Source: an uncultured Thermomicrobiales bacterium
GTDB lineage: Bacteria > Chloroflexota > Chloroflexia > Thermomicrobiales > UBA6265
Assembly: GCA_902806395.1 (NCBI GenBank)
Contig: CADCWH010000277.1
Span: forward strand, 1 to 5,626
Length of the DNA stretch: 5,626 nt
Reading direction: 5' to 3'
Shown here piece by piece: positions 5,598 through 5,626 of this stretch; position 1 is the stretch's first letter, and the number at the start of each line of letters is the position of its first letter. Under the pieces are notes generated by a model that made no database searches, was not told the DNA's origin, and saw nothing but the letters and a program-made list of their open reading frames with translations. Position numbers and translations under genes: made by a program.

Positions 5598-5626
5598 TCC
5601 GAGGTCCCGAGTCGGCGGCCGGCAGA

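Overview
This is a high-GC bacterial window whose coding sequence strongly prefers G or C at third codon positions. It holds four genes, three on the plus strand and one very small gene on the minus strand. No rRNA, tRNA, CRISPR array, transposase or phage gene is visible. The style of the secreted proteins (SH3b repeats with NLR and GWV motifs, a Cys-rich CnaB/SpaA-like repeat protein, and an NTG-type C-terminal sorting motif) resembles high-GC monoderm-like Chloroflexota such as Thermomicrobia. That is an impression from the proteins, not a phylogenetic placement; a high-GC actinobacterial lineage is the main alternative.

Layout. Positions 1-579 are the 3' part of a gene with three bacterial SH3 (SH3b) domains, entering from upstream and followed by a strong hairpin at 632-668. 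Positions 580-1140 are a long non-coding gap with a near-perfect palindrome at 985-1008. Positions 1141-4380 encode the dominant gene, a 1079-residue secreted protein. It has a signal peptide, a 57-residue acidic Asp/Pro linker, seven consecutive CnaB/SpaA-like domains, an FPNTG sorting-like motif and a hydrophobic C-terminal segment. A 13-bp perfect hairpin at 4411-4440 follows. Convergent to it, at 4630-4716 on the minus strand, is a 28-codon ORF with a good Shine-Dalgarno sequence and one predicted transmembrane helix. A 125-bp divergent spacer with a long inverted repeat (4744-4797) separates it from the last gene, a TIM-barrel sugar phosphate isomerase/epimerase (4842-5597).

How the parts relate. 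The SH3b protein and the CnaB-like protein are both probably extracytoplasmic: one a likely cell-wall binder, the other a long surface stalk or adhesin that may be anchored by a sortase. The hairpin and the 560-bp gap suggest they are separate transcription units. The isomerase looks like ordinary carbohydrate metabolism and has no evident link to the surface proteins.

The most interesting signal is in the repeat protein. Six of its seven domains keep a Lys/Glu/Asn set at the positions that form intramolecular isopeptide bonds in CnaB domains, and all seven also carry exactly four cysteines, with none elsewhere in the protein. The first domain has lost all three isopeptide residues, each replaced by a hydrophobic one, while keeping its cysteines. 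No multi-gene novel system is evident here.
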